NCBI GenBank assembly: GCA_963774075.1
Contig: CAVZDP010000005.1
Location: forward strand, 248,001 to 312,000
Direction: 5' to 3'
DNA: 64,000 bases
DNA from: JBBQNR01 sp963774075
Lineage (GTDB): Bacteria > Actinomycetota > Thermoleophilia > Solirubrobacterales > JBBDJG01
Shown here piece by piece: positions 1 through 8,013 of the stretch. The translations under genes were made by a program, and so were the position numbers. The notes beneath the pieces are model-generated. The model was not told where the DNA came from and made no database searches. It worked only from the letters and a program-made list of their open reading frames with translations. Numbering within the stretch: position 1 is the first letter of the stretch; every line of letters starts with the position of its first letter.

Positions 1-167
1 AGGAAGCCGCACGACATGACGACGTCGTCCACGCCATGCGAGACGAGCCAGTCGATCATGTACGAGATGAACGGCCGGTTGGCGAGTGAAAGCACCGGCT
101 TCGGAACGCTCGACGTCAGAGGCCGAAGCCTCGTCCCCTCTCCTCCGGCCAGGATCAGGGCCTGCAC
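1..167 (-). CDS. Nucleotide-sugar pyrophosphorylase, N-terminal part (cut by window edge)
   Basis: The N-terminal 55 residues of an NTP_transferase enzyme, which makes an NDP-sugar such as UDP-glucose or dTDP-glucose from a sugar 1-phosphate. The start reads VQALILAGGEGTRLRPLT, the classic nucleotide-binding GGxGTRLxPLT signature, followed by PKPVLSLANRPFI, which carries the conserved PKP substrate-contact motif. The GTG start at 167 has a GGGAGG ribosome site 7-10 nt upstream. It lies 13 nt downstream of the UDP-glucose dehydrogenase gene on the same strand, so the pair probably makes an activated sugar and oxidises it for surface polysaccharide. Which sugar is used cannot be told from this fragment (galU, rmlA or manC type). 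Confidence 0.85.
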   Translation of the reverse strand, partial: MQALILAGGEGTRLRPLTSSVPKPVLSLANRPFISYMIDWLVSHGVDDVVMSCGF

Positions 168-180
168 GGTACCGCCCTCC

Positions 181-1467
181 CTACCGCCCGATCCCCTCGT
201 ACACGAAGCCCGCCGAGCGCACCTTCTCCGCGTCGAGGAGGTTGCGACCGTCGACGATCACCGGGGCTTTCATGCGAGCTTTCACCTGCTCCAGATCGAG
301 TTCGGCGAACTCGGGCCACTCCGTCACGATAACCACTGCATCGGCTCCATCCAGAGCGTCCATCGCGGTGTCACACATCTCCGCTCCCGTGATCAGCTCT
401 CGGGCGTGGTCCTCGGCGACCGGATCGTACGTTCGCACGCGCGCTCCCTCGCCCTGCAGGCGCGCGGCCAGAACGACGCTGGAGGCCTCTCTCATGTCGT
501 CGGTGTTGGGCTTGAACGCCAGCCCCAGCAGCGCTATCTCCTTGCCGACGAGGGAGCCCAGGTGCTTCTTGAGCTTGTTCACCACCCGCCGCTTCTGGAG
601 CTCGTTCACCTCGATCACCGAGGTGAGAAGCTGGAAGTGGTAGCCGGAGTTGCCGGCCAGTTGCTTCAGGGCTGACACATCTTTTGGAAAACATGAGCCA
701 CCGTAACCGATGCCGGCGTTTAGGAAGTTAGGCCCGATGCGAGGGTCGAGGCCCATGCCGAGGGCGACCTGCTTCACGTCGGAGCCGACCTCCTCGCAGA
801 CGTTGGCGATCTCGTTGATGAACGAGATCTTGGTCGCGAGAAAGGCGTTCGAGGCGAGCTTGATCATCTCGGCCGAGGGGACGTCGGTGCGGACGACCGG
901 GCAGTCGAGAGGCTCGTACAGCGCGACCACCGCGTCGCCGGCCCAGACGTCGCCGTCGCTGCCGACGACGACCCGGTCCGGGTTCATGAAGTCGTCCACA
1001 GCGGAGCCTTCCTTCAGGAACTCGGGGTTTGAGACATAGGCGAGACCCGCCTTGCCGAGCTCGGCCAGCCTCCACTTGATCGCGGCGCCGGTGCCGGCCG
1101 GCACGGTGCTCTTCATGACGATCGCGTGGTCGCCGGTGGCCGGAAGCTCGTCGATGACCGCATGTACGCGCGAGAGGTCGGCGTCACCGGAGTACGTCGG
1201 CGGGGTGTCCACGCACACGAAGAGCAGCCGAGCATTCTCGAGGATCGGCGCCACGTCGCTCTCGAAGTGCAGGCGCTCGCGATTCTTGGCGACCAGCTCG
1301 CCCAGTCCCGGCTCGAAGATCGGGACCTGACCGCCGCGCAGGGTGGCGATCTTCTCCGCGTCGATGTCGCGGCACCACACCTCGTGCCCGAGTTCGGCGA
1401 AACAGGCCGCGCTCACCAGGCCGACCCAGCCGACGCCGATCACTCCTATCGGTGGTCGCTCCGGCAT
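181..1467 (-). CDS. ugd: UDP-glucose 6-dehydrogenase
   Basis: A 428-residue cytosolic enzyme that oxidises UDP-glucose twice with NAD to UDP-glucuronate. The N-terminal Rossmann fold shows GVGWVG at residues 11-16. The middle domain has the STVPAGTG segment and NPEFLKEGSA. The catalytic cysteine sits in GGSCFPKD near residue 260. The C-terminal UDP-binding domain includes GLAFKPNTDDMREA. Length and motif order match the UDP-glucose/GDP-mannose dehydrogenase family. A second, more distant paralogue lies at 18218-19531. The first gene of an apparent two-gene operon with the downstream pyrophosphorylase. Specificity for UDP-glucose rather than another UDP-hexose is inferred from the GGSCFPKD form of the active-site loop. 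Confidence 0.92.
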   Translation of the reverse strand: MPERPPIGVIGVGWVGLVSAACFAELGHEVWCRDIDAEKIATLRGGQVPIFEPGLGELVAKNRERLHFESDVAPILENARLLFVCVDTPPTYSGDADLSRVHAVIDELPATGDHAIVMKSTVPAGTGAAIKWRLAELGKAGLAYVSNPEFLKEGSAVDDFMNPDRVVVGSDGDVWAGDAVVALYEPLDCPVVRTDVPSAEMIKLASNAFLATKISFINEIANVCEEVGSDVKQVALGMGLDPRIGPNFLNAGIGYGGSCFPKDVSALKQLAGNSGYHFQLLTSVIEVNELQKRRVVNKLKKHLGSLVGKEIALLGLAFKPNTDDMREASSVVLAARLQGEGARVRTYDPVAEDHARELITGAEMCDTAMDALDGADAVVIVTEWPEFAELDLEQVKARMKAPVIVDGRNLLDAEKVRSAGFVYEGIGR

Positions 1468-1549
1468 GTAGTCAGGTTATCGGTCGCCGGCGCGAGGAAT
1501 GTGACTTAGAGGGCTGGCTAATCGGCCTCGGCATCTCCTGCGACATGGA

Positions 1550-1676
1550 TTACTCCGGCAGCCCCACGGCTTCGAGGGCCTCGGCGTGATGCCAGAAGGA
1601 CTCCTGGTAGGAGATCCTGCCCTTGCGCAACGTGTAGACGGCCGTGAACTCCAACTGTGTCGTTCTCCTGCGACAT
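1550..1676 (-). pseudogene. Decayed SnoaL-like gene remnant
   Basis: Between ugd and the intact SnoaL-like gene is a fragment that begins ATGTCGCAGGAGAAC (MSQEN, the same N-terminus as the neighbour MSQQN). After a large internal deletion and a +1 shift it encodes TAVYTLRKGRISYQESF and then ends EALEAVGLPE-stop. That matches the C-terminus of the intact copy (AVVCTVRAGKIAEIVYY ... EALESVGLTE-stop). A second shorter ghost starts at 1546 with ATGTCGCAGGAGATG and runs out at once. These look like leftovers of tandem duplicates. The call rests on direct comparison of the two copies. Confidence 0.75.
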
Positions 1677-1681
1677 CGCGC

Positions 1682-2095
1682 TTACTCCGTCAGTCCCACG
1701 GATTCGAGGGCTTCCTGCAACTGCAGCTCGTTGTAGTAGACGATTTCTGCGATTTTGCCGGCTCGCACGGTGCAGACCACGGCATCGTGGAGGGAAAGCT
1801 CGATCCCGCTTCCCTGGCCCTTGCAGAGCATCAGGAACAGGGCGATAGCTCGGTCCTCCCCCACGGGTCGCACCTCCACGCCCTCGATCCTCCAACTCCC
1901 CCAGGCATCGCTCCAGACCTCGAGCCACTTGCGCACTCCGTCGTGTCCTCGGTAGAGCTCGGTGTCGAGGCTGATGTCCCGATCGTCCACCTCAACATCG
2001 GGGTCCAGCTCAGCGAGAACCGACCGCCAGTCGTCGTCGCGGCGATTGAATCCCGCGATCAGCCTTTGCACAACCTCCACGTTCTGCTGCGACAT
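1682..2095 (-). CDS. SnoaL-like (NTF2-fold) protein
   Basis: A 137-residue protein that starts MSQQNVEVVQRLIAGFNRRD, the typical opening of the NTF2/SnoaL-like superfamily (helix that precedes the cone-shaped alpha+beta barrel). The middle has the conserved YRGHDGVRKWLEVW segment, and the end has a run of beta strands finishing EALESVGLTE. The family includes polyketide cyclases, ketosteroid isomerases and many proteins of unknown activity, so no reaction can be assigned. The frame is open seven codons further upstream, but the ghost copies next door also begin MSQ, which supports ATG 2095. The stop lies 5 nt before the remnant copy. Confidence 0.8.
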   Translation of the reverse strand: MSQQNVEVVQRLIAGFNRRDDDWRSVLAELDPDVEVDDRDISLDTELYRGHDGVRKWLEVWSDAWGSWRIEGVEVRPVGEDRAIALFLMLCKGQGSGIELSLHDAVVCTVRAGKIAEIVYYNELQLQEALESVGLTE

Positions 2096-2116
2096 GACCC
2101 GCGCGGTATCCCGCAC

Positions 2117-3532
2117 TTACCCGGAGCGCGTGAGCGAGCGCGCAACGCCGAGCATCTCTCCCTCGGACAGCGTCTGCAGGAGGGTGTTGGAGATCCAGTA
2201 GGAGCCCCGCTTCGTCTTCCAGCCGACCATCCGCAGCCGGTCTCCGTTGTAGAAGAGCAGGTATTCGCGGCCCCGGTACTTCCGTTTCTCCGACGGGTCC
2301 TCCAGGATCGGCGGGTCGCGCCAGCGGAGCCCCTGCACGCCGTAATACTCGCCGATGAAGCCGGTGAAGATGACCATCTTGTAGGCGCCGACCCGCTTTC
2401 CCTTGATCGGCTTGATCTTGTAGGTCCGCGGCGCGTCGACGTAGGAGGATCCCGGCACGAGCTTGCGTGCGTAGTAGACGGGGAAGCCGACGTCGCGGTC
2501 CGCCAGGCCGGCCTGCTCCCTGCCCGCGATCGTGCCGTCGATGAGGTTCACCTGCGCCTGCTTGCGCTTCCTTGTCCCCTTGCGTGCGTTCGGCGCCTTC
2601 TTGCGCTGCTTCGCCAGCGGACCCTTGCCGGCCGAGACGTTGAGGAACTGGCGCACCGCGGTCTTCATCTGCGCCGAGGAGGCGTAGACGTACGACTCTC
2701 CGAGGCGGCCGTGGAAGCGGACCTGCTTGATCGGCTCGTCGATCGCGCCGAGGGCGAGCTTCAGCAGCCGCCGTAGAGCGCCCGACGAGCGGATGTCGGA
2801 AGCGGTGTTGTCGGCGAAGATGTCGATCAGCTTCTGGTTGTTGCGGATCAGCTCGCCGACCGAGAGCTGCTGGCGCGCCTGCCGGAGAAAGTCCTGCTGG
2901 CGCGCGTTGCGCACGATGTCGGTGTCGGTGTGGCGGAAGCGCACGAACTCGAGCGCGCGCTGCCCGCACATCTTCTGATATCCGGGCTTGACGTTGATCA
3001 CCGCGTACTGCTGGCCGACACCGAGGCCGGAGTTGTCGTTGAAGTAGCGGCGGTCGACGTCCACGTACACGCACCCGATCGCGTCGATCCCCTGCCTGAA
3101 GCCGCGGAAGTTGACATCGACGTAGTGGTTGATATCGAGACCTGTGAGCTGCTTGACGGTCCGGATAGTGAGCTTGGGCCCGCCAAGCGTGTAGGCCGTG
3201 TTGATCTTGTCCGAGCCGTGCCGGGGGATCTCGACCTTCAGGTCACGGGGCAGCGACAGCAGCGCCACGCCCTTGCTCGGGTCCACTCGCACGAGCATGA
3301 TCGTGTCCGAGCGCGCCTTGAGCCCGAGCTTCTTGTCACCCCAGCGCCGGTCCGATCCGACGAGCAGGATGGTCTGCGGATCACCGCCACCGACGAAGGT
3401 CAGCTCGCGGCCGGTGTCGACATGGCGGAACTTCGCGACGGTCTGGTCGAAGAACAACAGCACGCTGGACGCGGTCGCGGCGGCCGCGACGACCGCGATC
3501 GAGAGTGAGCCGAGCAGGAAGCGCTTCAGCAC
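2117..3532 (-). CDS. LytR-CpsA-Psr (LCP) family phosphotransferase
   Basis: A 471-residue membrane-anchored protein. One N-terminal membrane segment (residues about 3-25, LLGSLSIAVVAAAATASSVLLFF) is followed by an extracytoplasmic LCP domain. Family marks are visible: LLVGSDRR, the RSDTIMLVRVDP strand with conserved Arg and Asp, LLSLPRDLKVEIP, KINTAYTLGG, and ALEFVRFRHTDTDIVRNARQQDFLRQ. LCP enzymes attach lipid-linked glycopolymers to peptidoglycan or arabinogalactan. A lysine/arginine-rich linker near residues 290-310 separates a second C-terminal domain that I do not recognise. The GTG start at 3532 lies 5 nt after the stop of the upstream M20 peptidase, so the two are probably co-transcribed. 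Its company (ugd, pyrophosphorylase) fits cell-envelope polymer ligation. Confidence 0.88.
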   Translation of the reverse strand: MLKRFLLGSLSIAVVAAAATASSVLLFFDQTVAKFRHVDTGRELTFVGGGDPQTILLVGSDRRWGDKKLGLKARSDTIMLVRVDPSKGVALLSLPRDLKVEIPRHGSDKINTAYTLGGPKLTIRTVKQLTGLDINHYVDVNFRGFRQGIDAIGCVYVDVDRRYFNDNSGLGVGQQYAVINVKPGYQKMCGQRALEFVRFRHTDTDIVRNARQQDFLRQARQQLSVGELIRNNQKLIDIFADNTASDIRSSGALRRLLKLALGAIDEPIKQVRFHGRLGESYVYASSAQMKTAVRQFLNVSAGKGPLAKQRKKAPNARKGTRKRKQAQVNLIDGTIAGREQAGLADRDVGFPVYYARKLVPGSSYVDAPRTYKIKPIKGKRVGAYKMVIFTGFIGEYYGVQGLRWRDPPILEDPSEKRKYRGREYLLFYNGDRLRMVGWKTKRGSYWISNTLLQTLSEGEMLGVARSLTRSG

Positions 3533-3537
3533 GAGCC

Positions 3538-4737
3538 TCAGGCGATGCGCAGGTGGCGGTCCTCGCCGAGCCGCTTGGGGATCAGATGCACGAAGTCGAT
3601 CAGCGCCCGCTTGTAGACGGCGAGCGACGAGATCGAAAGCCACTCGTCGGGGCCGTGGTGGCCGGCGCCGGTGGGGCCGAACTCGACCGCGGGCACGCCC
3701 GCGGTTATGAAGCTGATCGCGTCCGAGGCGCCGTCCCGGCCGATGCTCACCGCCTGCTTGTCGAGGAAACCGGTCACACATTCGGTCAGAACGCGAACGA
3801 ACGGGTTGTTGCGGTCGACCATCGCGGGCGCACGCGCGAAGTGCTTGACGATCCGCACGTCGGGCAGCTCGCCGACCTGGGTCAGGATGTCGCGCGGCTC
3901 CTGGCCCGGGAGGTAGCGCACGTCGACGTCGATCACGCACGAGTCGGGCACCTTGTTGAGAGCGTCGCCGCCGAGGATGCGGCCGAGGTTTAGCGACGGC
4001 CGGTCGAAGAGGTCCGAGCTTTCGCGGGCGAAGGGCAGCGACTCGATCGCGCGGAAGGTGTCGAGCGCCTTCAGCACCGCGTTGTCCCCGAGCCACGGTC
4101 GAGCGCCGTGCGCGGCCTTTCCGCTCACCTCCAGGCGCATCGCAAGGACGCCCTTGGCCTGGATGCCGATGTGGAGGTCGGTCGGCTCGCCCGTGATGGC
4201 GAAGTCGCCGACGTATCCGCGGCGGACGAGAAACGCCGTCGCCCGCTCCACGTCGTCCTCGGACTCCTCGTCGGGGACCACGACCAGGATCACCCTGACC
4301 TCTTTCTGGTCCTTGAGCTCGTGAACCGCCCCCATCATGGCTGCCAGGCCACCCTTCATGTCGTAGGCGCCGCGCCCGTAGAGGCGATCGCCCTCGACTC
4401 GCGCCTTGAACTGCTCCCGGTGCCCGGGGACCACGTCGATGTGGCCGTGCAGGACAACCGTCGGGCCGCGCTCGGCGCCGACGACCGACGCCAGCACGGG
4501 CAGGCCGTGCAGCTCCAGCTCGCCCACGGGTACGTCTCGCGCCTCGAGCCATCCGCGCACGAACTCGGTAGCGCTGACGACGCCGGCGGCGGTCGAGGTG
4601 TCGTAGGCGATCAGCCTCTCGGTTAGCGCTCGCTCGTCCAATGCTCGCCGGCAGGCGAGTCTAGCGAGCGCCGCCCCGGCCGCCGCAGCCGCATGGTTTC
4701 CCAGGAGGGCGGGCTCGAGCCGCTCGGCCCAGGCCAT
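3538..4737 (-). CDS. M20 family metallopeptidase (ArgE/DapE type)
   Basis: A zinc-dependent exopeptidase or deacylase, up to 399 residues. Metal-ligand motifs in order: VVLHGHIDVVPG (His, and catalytic Asp two residues on), GRGAYDMKGG (bridging Asp), VVPDEESEDD (catalytic Glu and ligand Glu), TGEPTDL, and the late His in GAGHHGPDEW. A dimerisation insert carries SGKAAHGARPWLGDNA. DapE, ArgE and other M20 hydrolases share this layout, and the substrate cannot be fixed. The start is uncertain: ATG 4737 gives an alanine-rich 32-residue extension, whereas TTG 4641 gives LDERALTERLIAYDTST, which resembles the usual family start. Ends 5 nt before the LCP gene. Confidence 0.85.
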   Translation of the reverse strand: MAWAERLEPALLGNHAAAAAGAALARLACRRALDERALTERLIAYDTSTAAGVVSATEFVRGWLEARDVPVGELELHGLPVLASVVGAERGPTVVLHGHIDVVPGHREQFKARVEGDRLYGRGAYDMKGGLAAMMGAVHELKDQKEVRVILVVVPDEESEDDVERATAFLVRRGYVGDFAITGEPTDLHIGIQAKGVLAMRLEVSGKAAHGARPWLGDNAVLKALDTFRAIESLPFARESSDLFDRPSLNLGRILGGDALNKVPDSCVIDVDVRYLPGQEPRDILTQVGELPDVRIVKHFARAPAMVDRNNPFVRVLTECVTGFLDKQAVSIGRDGASDAISFITAGVPAVEFGPTGAGHHGPDEWLSISSLAVYKRALIDFVHLIPKRLGEDRHLRIA

Positions 4738-4809
4738 GGGTTCCGAAGGCCCGCTCCCACTTGCCCTAATCTCTGCGCTCGTGGGACCAGCCGATGACAG
4801 GAGGCGGAC

Positions 4810-5967
4810 TTGCCGAGTCACGTGACCACTGGAGTGGCCGAGGGCCCAGACCTCTCTGAGGTACGGTCGGGCCTCGAGGGCGTCGTCGCCTTCGCGACCG
4901 AGATCGCCGAGCCCGACAAGGCAGGAAGCGCCCTTCGTTACCGGGGCGTGGACATCGAGGACCTGGTGGGAACGGTGCCCTTCGAGCAGGTCTGGGGCCT
5001 GCTGGTCGATGGGCATTTTCTTCCGGGGCTTCCGCCCGCCGAGCCATATCCGCTGACGATCCGCTCCGGCGACCCGCGCGTCGACGTGCAAGCCGCTCTG
5101 GCGATGCTGGCACCTGAGTGGGGACTTCAGCAGCTCATCGACATCACCGACGACCAGGCGCGCACCGACCTCGCGCGCGCCTCGGTGATGGCGCTCTCGT
5201 TCGTCGCTCAATCGGCGCGCGGTCCCGGTCGCCCGCCCGTTCCGCAGTCCGAGATCGACAAGGCGCGCTCGATTCCCGAGCGCTTCCTGATCCGCTGGCG
5301 CGGCGAGTCCGACCCCAAGCACGTCAAGGCGATCGACGCCTACTGGACCTCCGCCGCGGAGCACGGAATCAACGCCTCGACCTTCGTGGCTCGAATCGTC
5401 GCCTCGAGCGGCGCCGACAGCGCCGCGGCGCTATCGGCCGCCGTCGGAGCGCTCTCGGGTCCGCTACACGGCGGCGCTCCCTCGCGTGTGCTCCAGATGC
5501 TCGACGACGTCGAGCGCTCCGGAGATCCCGAGGGCTACGTCAAGCAGGTGCTCGACCGCGGCGAGCGCCTGATGGGCTTCGGTCACCGCGTCTACCGCGC
5601 GGAGGACCCGCGCGCCCGCGTGTTGCGGCGCACCTGCAGGGAGATCGGCTCGCCGCGGTTCGAGGCGGCGGAGGCCCTGGAGCACGCTGCGCTGGCGGAG
5701 CTGAAAGCACGCAAGCCGGACAGGGTGCTCGCCACCAACGTCGAGTTCTGGTCGGCGGTCGTGCTCGACCATGCCAACGTCCCGCCGGAGCTTTTCACGC
5801 CGATGTTCACGTGCGCCCGCGTGGCCGGCTGGTCCGCTCACATCCTCGAGCAGAAGCGCGAGGGCCGCCTGATCCGCCCGACCGCGAAGTACATCGGGCC
5901 CGGGCCGAGGCGGGTGTCCGAAGTGGCGATGCACCCGCCGGACGCCGGATCCAACGGCGGCAGCTAG
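4810..5967 (+). CDS. Citrate synthase (citrate synthase 2 type)
   Basis: Condenses oxaloacetate and acetyl-CoA to citrate in the TCA cycle. The 385-residue protein has the short type I layout with early segments LRYRGVDIEDLV and FEQVWGLL. Oxaloacetate and catalytic histidines are in GPLHGGAPS (about residue 219) and MGFGHRVYR (about 258). The third catalytic position, usually Asp in NVDFY, is Glu here (NVEFWSA, about 311). As far as I recall, actinobacterial CitA-like citrate synthases also carry this. TTG 4810 is chosen because AGGAGG ends 5 nt before it; GTG 4822 is the alternative. It stands alone, divergent from the M20 gene and convergent with the atp operon. A methylcitrate synthase role is possible, since propionate genes occur later in the window. 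Confidence 0.88.
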   Translation: MPSHVTTGVAEGPDLSEVRSGLEGVVAFATEIAEPDKAGSALRYRGVDIEDLVGTVPFEQVWGLLVDGHFLPGLPPAEPYPLTIRSGDPRVDVQAALAMLAPEWGLQQLIDITDDQARTDLARASVMALSFVAQSARGPGRPPVPQSEIDKARSIPERFLIRWRGESDPKHVKAIDAYWTSAAEHGINASTFVARIVASSGADSAAALSAAVGALSGPLHGGAPSRVLQMLDDVERSGDPEGYVKQVLDRGERLMGFGHRVYRAEDPRARVLRRTCREIGSPRFEAAEALEHAALAELKARKPDRVLATNVEFWSAVVLDHANVPPELFTPMFTCARVAGWSAHILEQKREGRLIRPTAKYIGPGPRRVSEVAMHPPDAGSNGGS

Positions 5968-5999
5968 GGTCGTCGCGGCGAAGAAACCCGGCCGGGCCG

Positions 6000-6476
6000 C
6001 TACTCGCCCGCCAGGCGCAGGAACGTCTCGGCGCGCTTGCGGTCGGCCAGCGCGTTGTCGTACTCGGCGGTGAGCTGGCGAGCCTCGTCGCGCTCCGCGG
6101 TCGTGCGCGCCTGGGCCACACGTTGCTTCAGCGCCTCCTCGTCGATTCGCGCCAGTACGTCCTCGGCAGCCTGAAGCCGCCGGCGTATCGCCTCGCGGTC
6201 TATGCGCTCGGGCTCCAGGCACTCCTCCACGAGCACGAGCGCCTCGTTGCCGAACACCTGCAGGTAACCCTCGCCCTGCGCGAAGCGCTTGATCTCGGTC
6301 TCGCTCAGGTGGAGGCGAAGCTCCGCCGGGTCGAGCGTCGCGAGCAGCGGCGCGTGGTTGGCGAGCACGCCCACCTCACCGACGGTCGTGCGCGTGGAGA
6401 GCATCTCCACCTCGCCGTTGAACACCGCTCCCTCGGGAGTGAGGACCTCGACGGGGAACTTCGCGCGGTCGGCCAC
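6000..6476 (-). CDS. atpC: ATP synthase F1 epsilon subunit
   Basis: Central-stalk regulatory subunit of the F-type ATP synthase. The N-terminal beta-sandwich is clear (KFPVEVLTPEGAVFNGEVEML, then GEVGVLANHAPLLATLDPAELRL), followed by the two-helix hairpin. At 158 residues it is longer than the usual 130-140 because of an extended charged C-terminal helical region. The last gene of the operon. The GTG start overlaps the atpD stop as TAGTG (one shared base), which suggests coupled translation. Confidence 0.93.
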   Translation of the reverse strand: MADRAKFPVEVLTPEGAVFNGEVEMLSTRTTVGEVGVLANHAPLLATLDPAELRLHLSETEIKRFAQGEGYLQVFGNEALVLVEECLEPERIDREAIRRRLQAAEDVLARIDEEALKQRVAQARTTAERDEARQLTAEYDNALADRKRAETFLRLAGE

Positions 6477-7897
6477 TACGACTCCTTGCGGGCGTCCTCG
6501 ATCACCTGGTCGATGCTGCCCTTCATGTAGAAGGCGCGCTCGGGCAGCTCGTCGTGGCGGCCCTCGATGATCTCCGCGAAGCCGCGCACACTCTCCTCGA
6601 CAGGCACGTATTCGCCTGAGCGGCCGGTGAACTGCTCGGCCACGAAGAACGGCTGCGACAAGAAGCGCTCTATCTTGCGGGCGCGCTGCACGGTCAGCTT
6701 GTCCTCGTCGGAGAGCTCGTCGATGCCCAGGATCGCGATGATGTCCTGCAGCTCCTTGTAGCGCTGGAGCACCTCCTGCACCTGCGTCGCGACCCGGTAG
6801 TGCTCCTCGCCGACGATGGCGGGCTTGAGGATCGTCGAGGTCGAGTCGAGGGGGTCAACCGCCGGGTAGATCCCCTTCTCCGAGATCGAGCGCGAGAGCA
6901 CCGTCGTGGCGTTCAGGTGCGCGAACACCGACGCCGGCGCCGGGTCGGTGAGGTCGTCGGCCGGCACGTAGATCGCCTGCACCGAAGTGACCGAGCCCTG
7001 TCGCGTCGACGTGATCCGTTCTTGCAGCTCGCCCATCTCGGTCTCGAGAGTCGGCTGGTAGCCGACCGCGGAAGGCATACGCCCGAGCAGCGCCGAGACC
7101 TCGGAGCCTGCCTGCACGAATCTGAAGATGTTGTCGATGAAAAGCAGCACGTCCTGGCCGCCGGTCTCGCGGAAGTACTCGGCCATGGTCAGGCCGGAGA
7201 GGCCGACGCGGAGCCGCGCTCCGGGCGGCTCGTTCATCTGGCCGAACACGAGCATCGTCTTGTCGAGCACGCCGGACTCCTGCATCTCGCGGTAGAGCTC
7301 GTTGCCCTCGCGGGTGCGCTCGCCGACGCCGCAGAACGCCGACAGGCCGCCGTGCTGCTTGGCGATGTTGTTGATCAGCTCCATGATGATCACGGTCTTG
7401 CCGACGCCGGCGCCGCCGAAGAGGCCGACCTTGCCGCCCTTGGCGTAAGGCTCGAGCAGATCGATCACCTTGATCCCCGTCTCGAGGATCTCGCGGGTCG
7501 GAGTCAGGTTCTCGACGTTTGGCGCGTCGCGGTGGATCGGCCAGCGCTCTTCGGCCTCGACCGGCGGGCCGCCGTCGATCGGCTCACCGAGCAGGTTGAA
7601 GAGGCGACCGAGCGTCGCCCTGCCGACCGGAACCGAGATCGGCCCGCCTGTATCGACGACCCGCTGGCCCCGCGCGAGGCCGTCGGTGGAGTCCATGGCG
7701 ACCGCGCGCACGCGGTCATCGCCGAGGTGCTGCTGGACCTCGGCCACGAGGCGCGCAGAGCCGTTCCCGCCCTGGGTGGGCAGCTCGACCTCGATCGCGT
7801 TGTAGATCGCCGGCAGCCGCTCCCGGAACACGCACTCGATCACGACGCTCTGGATCTCCTCGATGTAGCCGACGTTCGTTCCGTTCTGCTCAGCCAT
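6476..7897 (-). CDS. atpD: ATP synthase F1 beta subunit
   Basis: Catalytic subunit of F1, 473 residues. Walker A is GGAGVGKT at 161-168. The catalytic Glu is in GVGERTREGN. The Walker B strand is VLLFIDNIFRFVQAGSEVSALLGRMPS. C-terminal DELSEED-type loop DELSDEDKLTVQRARKIERFLSQPF is present. Length is normal. The ATG start has an AGGAG site in the preceding spacer. That spacer also contains a hairpin repeat and a fossil copy of the atpG 3' end (described separately). Three copies of this subunit alternate with alpha in F1. Confidence 0.97.
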   Translation of the reverse strand: MAEQNGTNVGYIEEIQSVVIECVFRERLPAIYNAIEVELPTQGGNGSARLVAEVQQHLGDDRVRAVAMDSTDGLARGQRVVDTGGPISVPVGRATLGRLFNLLGEPIDGGPPVEAEERWPIHRDAPNVENLTPTREILETGIKVIDLLEPYAKGGKVGLFGGAGVGKTVIIMELINNIAKQHGGLSAFCGVGERTREGNELYREMQESGVLDKTMLVFGQMNEPPGARLRVGLSGLTMAEYFRETGGQDVLLFIDNIFRFVQAGSEVSALLGRMPSAVGYQPTLETEMGELQERITSTRQGSVTSVQAIYVPADDLTDPAPASVFAHLNATTVLSRSISEKGIYPAVDPLDSTSTILKPAIVGEEHYRVATQVQEVLQRYKELQDIIAILGIDELSDEDKLTVQRARKIERFLSQPFFVAEQFTGRSGEYVPVEESVRGFAEIIEGRHDELPERAFYMKGSIDQVIEDARKES

Positions 7898-7909
7898 CTC
7901 TCTCCTATC

Positions 7910-7945
7910 TCATCCCAGCGCTTCCGCGCCGGCAACAACTTCCAT
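7910..7945 (-). pseudogene. Fossil duplicate of the atpG 3' end
   Basis: Read on the minus strand, these 36 nt encode MEVVAGAEALG-stop, exactly the last 11 residues and stop of AtpG (whose own copy is at 8014-8049). Eight of the 12 codons differ, all by third-position synonymous changes (for example GAA GTT GTT against GAG GTC GTC), and none changes the amino acid. The homology stops at the ATG, where the GAATATC hairpin element begins 1 nt away. The fragment therefore comes from a diverged but functional atpG allele, not from a recent copy. Confidence 0.8.
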
Positions 7946-7946
7946 T

Positions 7947-7988
7947 GAATATCTGGCCGGCTTCGCCGGACACCTAAAGTCTCGTGAG
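7947..7988 (-). repeat. CACCTAAAG hairpin element in the atpG-atpD spacer
   Basis: On the plus strand it reads GAATATCTG, then a GC stem GCCGGC-TTC-GCCGG, then ACACCTAAAGTC and GTGAG. The same order (GAATA, stem, ACACCTAAAG, TGAG) recurs at 12244, 50998 and 51078, and in weaker form at 18112 and 10797. In the transcribed strand the element reads GACTTTAGGTGTCC-stem-GATATTC and lies about 50 nt ahead of atpD. Confidence 0.8.
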
Positions 7989-8013
7989 GCCGTCGCCGGC
8001 CAATCCGAATCGG

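Noticed and set aside
1518..1928. 136-codon minus-strand frame over the SnoaL remnant
   Set aside because: It joins the ghost MSQEN start to out-of-frame sequence; the family similarity lies in other frames of the fragment.
2117..4552. An 811-codon frame joining upstream sequence to the LCP gene
   Set aside because: The part upstream of GTG 3532 is Arg/Pro-rich shadow of the M20 peptidase; the membrane anchor of the LCP protein begins at 3532.
4642..4737. Alanine-rich N-terminal extension of the M20 peptidase as a signal or domain
   Set aside because: No signal-peptide pattern; probably untranslated or a poor start choice.
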